Below are positions 51,241 through 54,100 of a stretch of 54,100 nt of DNA, piece by piece. Both the position numbers and the translations under genes were made by a program. Where the stretch lies: the NCBI GenBank assembly GCA_945870225.1, contig CAMBRF010000022.1, positions 1-54,100 on the forward strand, written 5' to 3'. The stretch is from PVC group bacterium (GTDB lineage: Bacteria > Verrucomicrobiota > Kiritimatiellia > CAIKKV01 > CAITUY01). The notes beneath the pieces were generated by a model. That model was not told the origin of the DNA. It saw nothing but the letters and a program-made list of their open reading frames with translations, and ran no database searches. Position 1 is the first letter of the stretch, and each line of letters opens with the position of its first letter.

Positions 51241-52121
51241 CTCAACCCTTCAACAATCCGATGTTCCGTCCCCCGGCCGAAGCGGACAGCCTGATCCTGC
51301 AGGTGGATCAGGGTTGCCCCTACAACCGCTGCACCTTCTGCGGCATGTACCGGCGGGTGCCCTACCGACGCCAGACCCTCCCGGCCATCCAGCTTATGAT
51401 AGCCGCCGAAGCGCGCCGGGCGCCGGACACCCGGCGGGTGTTTCTGGCCGATGGCGACGTGATGCGCCGCCCCTTTGATGAATTGCAGGCGATCCTCCTC
51501 CTGCTGAACAAGCACTTTCCTGCGCTCGCGCGGGTCAATCTCTACGCCACCGGCGGGGCCATCCAATCCAAAAGCGACGCCGAGCTTCAGTCCTTGCGGG
51601 AGTTGAAACTCCACACCCTGTACCTCGGGCTGGAAAGCGGTGACGAGGCGACCCTGCAGGCGGTGCGGAAGGGCGAAACCGCCGCCGGGATGATCGAGGG
51701 CGGACGCCGAGCCCAGGCGAACGGCTTGAGGGTTTCGGTCATGATCCTGCTGGGCCTCGGCGGGAAAATCCGGAGCCAGGAACACGCCCGGGCAACTGCG
51801 ATCGCACTTAATGCGATGCAACCGCGGCTGCTCTCCGCGTTGCGGGTCGTTCCGGTTCCCGGCACCGAACTTCAGGCCGACGTCACCGCCGGCCGGTTTC
51901 TCCCGGTCACGGAGCGGCAAACGGTTGAGGAATTACGCCTGATGGTTCAAGGGCTGACATTGACCAACACGGTTTTCCGAGCCAACCACAGCTCCAACGT
52001 CATTCCCCTGGAAGCGCGGCTTCCCCGCGATCAGGCCCGTTTGCTGGCCCAGCTCGACCGGTTGCTCGCCTCCGGCCATCTCGACGCCGAATCCCCCGGC
52101 GAGCAGCCCTTGTGGTTGTAG
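51237..52121 (+). CDS. Radical SAM protein with CX4CX2C cluster motif
   Basis: A 294-residue enzyme starting at GTG 51237. The cluster cysteines are Cys27, Cys32 and Cys35 in QGCPYNRCTFCGMY, a CX4CX2C spacing in place of the usual CX3CX2C but known in one subgroup. VFLADGDVMRRPFDEL, TGGAIQSKSDAELQSL, and LGLESGDEATLQAVRKGET are radical SAM barrel features (the GG-type SAM motif and LESG). A C-terminal extension without extra cysteines follows. The substrate is unknown. Coupled to the upstream flavoprotein. Confidence 0.9.
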   Translation: MTQPFNNPMFRPPAEADSLILQVDQGCPYNRCTFCGMYRRVPYRRQTLPAIQLMIAAEARRAPDTRRVFLADGDVMRRPFDELQAILLLLNKHFPALARVNLYATGGAIQSKSDAELQSLRELKLHTLYLGLESGDEATLQAVRKGETAAGMIEGGRRAQANGLRVSVMILLGLGGKIRSQEHARATAIALNAMQPRLLSALRVVPVPGTELQADVTAGRFLPVTERQTVEELRLMVQGLTLTNTVFRANHSSNVIPLEARLPRDQARLLAQLDRLLASGHLDAESPGEQPLWL

Positions 52122-52126
52122 TCCGG

Positions 52127-53185
52127 TCAGACCTCGCCCTCGCGACTCTCCCAGACACGGAGCCCGAAGCGGCTGAGATACGTCGGGATCACGGCCACTC
52201 CATCGCCCAAGGCCTCAATGGCCTGGCACATGCGGCGCTGATCAGGCCGGGAGGAGCCTCCCAGAATCGTGACGGAGCCGCCGTCCCCTCCGGCGCCATT
52301 AACTTTCCAGCCGATGGCGGAATGGGCCCGGGCCACCTCAATCACACGCTGCGCGGTGGGGGACACCAACGCCGGGTGAAGCGCCAATTGTGCATCCTGG
52401 TTGGCAATCATCGCCTTCCCAAACGCCTGGAAATCCCCGGCAAAGAGCGCATCACGCCCGGCCACGGCCGGTCGGCGCAACGCCTCGAGTTTCGGGGCCG
52501 AGGCCCCCGCCGCCTCCAGATCACGGATCACCATGCGGTGAACGTCGGAGGACTTGTGTGAGCGTCCCAGGTAAACCAGCGTCAGACGGGACTCCAGTTC
52601 CCACCACACCGTGTTCGGAATCTGGATCGAGGAGACGGAGGCGTGCGGATAACGGGTCATCTGAATGTACGAGATCCCGCCATAGGCTGCGCAGAGCTGG
52701 TCTTGAATGCCGCTTTGCAACTTGAGGTAGGTGGACTCGACTTCGTGCGCCTTTGCGGCGACTTCATAAGGTGCCAGACGCCCGGGCGTCAACAGGTCCA
52801 GCGCACCGATGAGCGCCACGGCCACGGAGGCCGAGGTCCCCGTCGAGGAGCCGCCGGGCACACCGGAATAGAGCGACACCTCAATGTCGAGTCCGGCGGG
52901 AACATGCATCGCATCAACACAGGCTTCCAGCAGCGGATGACGGTCATAAACGACGTTGGACGGGTCGATGACATAGCGATCCCCGTAGTTCTCGGCGTTG
53001 ATCGTGAGACGGCTGCGAGACGCCAGGCTGGGCGCCACGGTCATCTGACATTGCACATAAGGATAAACACCCAGATTGAGCACAACCCCATGTTCTGCAA
53101 ACCAGGTGTCGGTCCATCCCCCCAAATCACAGATACGGATCGGGGCCACGGCATTGATGATTCGGGTCTTCATGGCTGTGAACAT
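52127..53185 (-). CDS. GHMP sugar kinase (HddA/heptose or galactokinase-like)
   Basis: A 352-residue kinase: NAVAPIRICDLGGWTDTWFAEHG (motif 1), YSGVPGGSSTGTSASVAVAL (ATP loop near residue 110) and KVNGAGGDGGSVTIL (motif 3). The compact form and GGWTD motif resemble D-glycero-alpha-D-manno-heptose 7-phosphate kinase and bacterial arabinose/fucose-type kinases. It is distinct from the Fkp-like kinase at 31420-32874. ATG 53173 is an alternative start, and neither has a good ribosome-binding sequence. It would feed GDP- or UDP-sugar synthesis for surface glycan. Confidence 0.87.
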   Translation of the reverse strand: MFTAMKTRIINAVAPIRICDLGGWTDTWFAEHGVVLNLGVYPYVQCQMTVAPSLASRSRLTINAENYGDRYVIDPSNVVYDRHPLLEACVDAMHVPAGLDIEVSLYSGVPGGSSTGTSASVAVALIGALDLLTPGRLAPYEVAAKAHEVESTYLKLQSGIQDQLCAAYGGISYIQMTRYPHASVSSIQIPNTVWWELESRLTLVYLGRSHKSSDVHRMVIRDLEAAGASAPKLEALRRPAVAGRDALFAGDFQAFGKAMIANQDAQLALHPALVSPTAQRVIEVARAHSAIGWKVNGAGGDGGSVTILGGSSRPDQRRMCQAIEALGDGVAVIPTYLSRFGLRVWESREGEV

Positions 53186-53290
53186 AGCGCGGAGACGTTT
53201 TCTTGTCGACAGCCAGATTCATACCCTACGAATTCAATCAATCACATTTGATTCCTATTGGGTCAAGAGGCGGAGATTCAAACATGGATG

Positions 53291-53365
53291 AACAGGATAG
53301 ACAGGATGGAAAAAGGCGGAGTATTTTCATTTCAGCTTATCCTGCGCATCCTGTGTATCCCTGTT
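53291..53365. repeat. AACAGGATAGACAGGAT inverted repeat
   Basis: Left arm at 53291-53307 and its imperfect complement ATCCTGTGTATCCCTGTT at 53348-53365, about 40 bases apart. A partial unit (GATGAACAGGAT) also occurs at 2199-2210 after mnmG. Confidence 0.65.
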
Positions 53366-53410
53366 AGAAATTCGGATTTTGGCTTCGTCTGTGCCGGGTT
53401 TGGGGAGGAC

Positions 53411-53440
53411 AAAAAAAGGACCGCGGCCGAAGCCGCGGTC
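53411..53440 (-). terminator. Intrinsic terminator on the minus strand
   Basis: A 9-bp GC-rich stem (GACCGCGGC / GCCGCGGTC) closed by a C-UUCG-G tetraloop, followed within two bases by seven T residues on the minus strand. This is a strong rho-independent terminator. No protein gene on the minus strand ends here. Confidence 0.88.
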
Positions 53441-53534
53441 TTACTTCGAGGAATTGCCTCCTCCGGCTCCCCAGTCGGCCAGTAGTTCGGATCCTGTATG
53501 CACCCTTGAGTGCGATCCCTGATCCAACCAACCT
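53411..53534 (-). ncRNA. Candidate structured small RNA
   Basis: A promoter-like pair on the minus strand (TTGGCA at 53570-53565, 18-base spacer, CATATT at 53546-53541) and the strong terminator at 53411 delimit about 124 nt without a credible protein gene. Within it GUUGGUU pairs with GGCCGAC, enclosing GGAUC/GAUCC around a GCACU-CAAG-GGUGC hairpin; a second hairpin is GAGG-caatt-CCUC. It does not match tmRNA, RNase P, SRP or a riboswitch class I can recall. It could instead be an attenuating leader for the GHMP kinase 226 bases downstream. Confidence 0.55.
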
Positions 53535-53852
53535 CAGGTCAATATGAATATTAAGCAGGGGACATGCCAATACGTCTGTCCCCGTGTCTTTGACAAAACC
53601 TTTACATCTGCATGGCGTTACGCTGAAGAAATGCCTGTTTACAGGGAAACGCCCGCGAGAAGACAGGCGCGAACTGTTCCTCTGATCTGTCTCACTTTCT
53701 CAAAGCGCGAATCAGATGTCTCAAACTGAACCCTCCGTCTCGGCCCGGCTTCATATTGGATACACTTGACCAACGCCGGTCTCCGGTGTTATTCGATTCA
53801 GTCCTCCGGACGGAAGAGGATATCGCCGGCCCACACAGCAGAAGGAGATGGA

Positions 53853-54100
53853 ATGAAAATGGAATTACGCAAGAATCACCTGTATGCCCTGCTTGTTCCC
53901 ACCAGCATGGGCGTTCGCATTACCCCGATGAACGGCCAGCCGGTGCATTGCAGCAGCACCTTTACCCTGCAGGCCACCAGCGCCGAATCGAATGTGGCGA
54001 GTATCGCCTCTTATCTGGGCCTGCCGGTCAAGATCCTCACCACCTTCGTCAAGGGCAGCCCGGTCGCCCAGATCATCAAGGATAACCTGGCCAGCCGGCA
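53853..54100 (+). CDS. PfkB-family sugar kinase, N-terminal part (2-keto-3-deoxygluconate kinase-like)
   Basis: The first 82 codons of a gene running off the window, with AAGGAGATGG just before ATG 53853. MGVRITPMNGQPVHCSSTF and ATSAESNVASIASYLGLPVKILT match the N-terminus of ribokinase/PfkB kinases of the KDG-kinase group, where the Asn-rich loop contacts the sugar. It would phosphorylate 2-keto-3-deoxygluconate or a similar acid, consistent with uronate catabolism. The ATP-binding C-terminal motif lies outside the window. Confidence 0.82.
   Translation, partial: MKMELRKNHLYALLVPTSMGVRITPMNGQPVHCSSTFTLQATSAESNVASIASYLGLPVKILTTFVKGSPVAQIIKDNLASR

Larger units (their letters stand above)
53186..53852. 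other. 668-bp intergenic region
   Basis: No convincing protein gene. It holds an inverted repeat (53291-53365), a probable minus-strand small RNA with terminator (53411-53534), and about 280 bases with no feature I recognise up to the ribosome-binding sequence AAGGAGATGG of the sugar kinase. Short frames across it lack start context and any family resemblance. Confidence 0.6.

Noticed and set aside
53364..53570. A 68-residue minus-strand frame across the terminator region
   Set aside because: It would run through a strong terminator hairpin and has an Arg-rich translation with no family; a small RNA explains the region better.

Overview
The window is GC-rich bacterial chromosome, densely packed, with many ATGA stop/start overlaps. 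It is Gram-negative in character: lipoprotein signals, a C-terminal-Phe beta-barrel protein, a lytic transglycosylase and an exosortase system. The gene mix (exosortase K with an MSEP-CTERM partner, EFR1 flavodoxin-ferredoxin, a UroD-family protein, acyl-CoA dehydratase activase relatives, two sugar GHMP kinases) and the many short palindromic repeats suggest a PVC-group bacterium, most likely near Kiritimatiellota or Lentisphaerota. That placement is inference from gene content. The first bases encode the C-terminus of MnmE, mnmG follows, and mnmG carries two perfect parS-type palindromes, so the left edge is probably close to the replication origin.

Layout. 1-4528: mnmE end, mnmG, mutY and a lytic transglycosylase. 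4572-13415: an apparent eight-gene plus-strand operon with a small membrane protein, a winged-helix regulator, two large membrane proteins (one DUF4173-like), an exported all-alpha protein, a 100-residue membrane protein, exosortase K and a 991-residue VIT-domain MSEP-CTERM protein. A 19-bp palindrome precedes the first gene and may be the operator. 13510-16352: an exported EF-hand protein, a Tat-type Rieske protein and a family-3 metal ABC transporter. 16453-17440: a lipoprotein and a small putative regulator. 17587-30862: an envelope glycan block of six polytopic GT-C-like proteins (two close paralogues), a DPM1-like GT2 enzyme, a flippase-like protein and an outer-membrane protein.

31420-42221: mainly minus-strand nucleotide-sugar and redox genes: a fucokinase-like GHMP kinase, DegT aminotransferase, UDP-sugar epimerase, WecB, a UroD-like protein, a HAD phosphatase, an EFR1 protein, a YIP1-like protein, a lipoprotein and a eukaryote-like UDP-glucose dehydrogenase. 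42301-44343: a Kef-type antiporter. 44353-49697: a four-gene minus-strand operon coupling a polysaccharide deacetylase lipoprotein to an unusual phytoene-desaturase/DUF2229 fusion, an HgdB-like protein and a BadF/HgdC-type activase. 49866-54100: tRNA-Gln(CUG), an FAD oxidoreductase, a radical SAM protein, a second GHMP kinase, a 668-bp non-coding stretch with a probable small RNA, and the 5' end of a PfkB-type sugar kinase.

Short palindromes are scattered through the window. One 49-bp unit lies inside two protein genes in the same reading frame and is stop-free in all six frames, in the manner of protein-tolerated palindromic elements. The strongest leads are this element, the exosortase K operon, the oxidoreductase-DUF2229 fusion operon, the parS pair and the small RNA.
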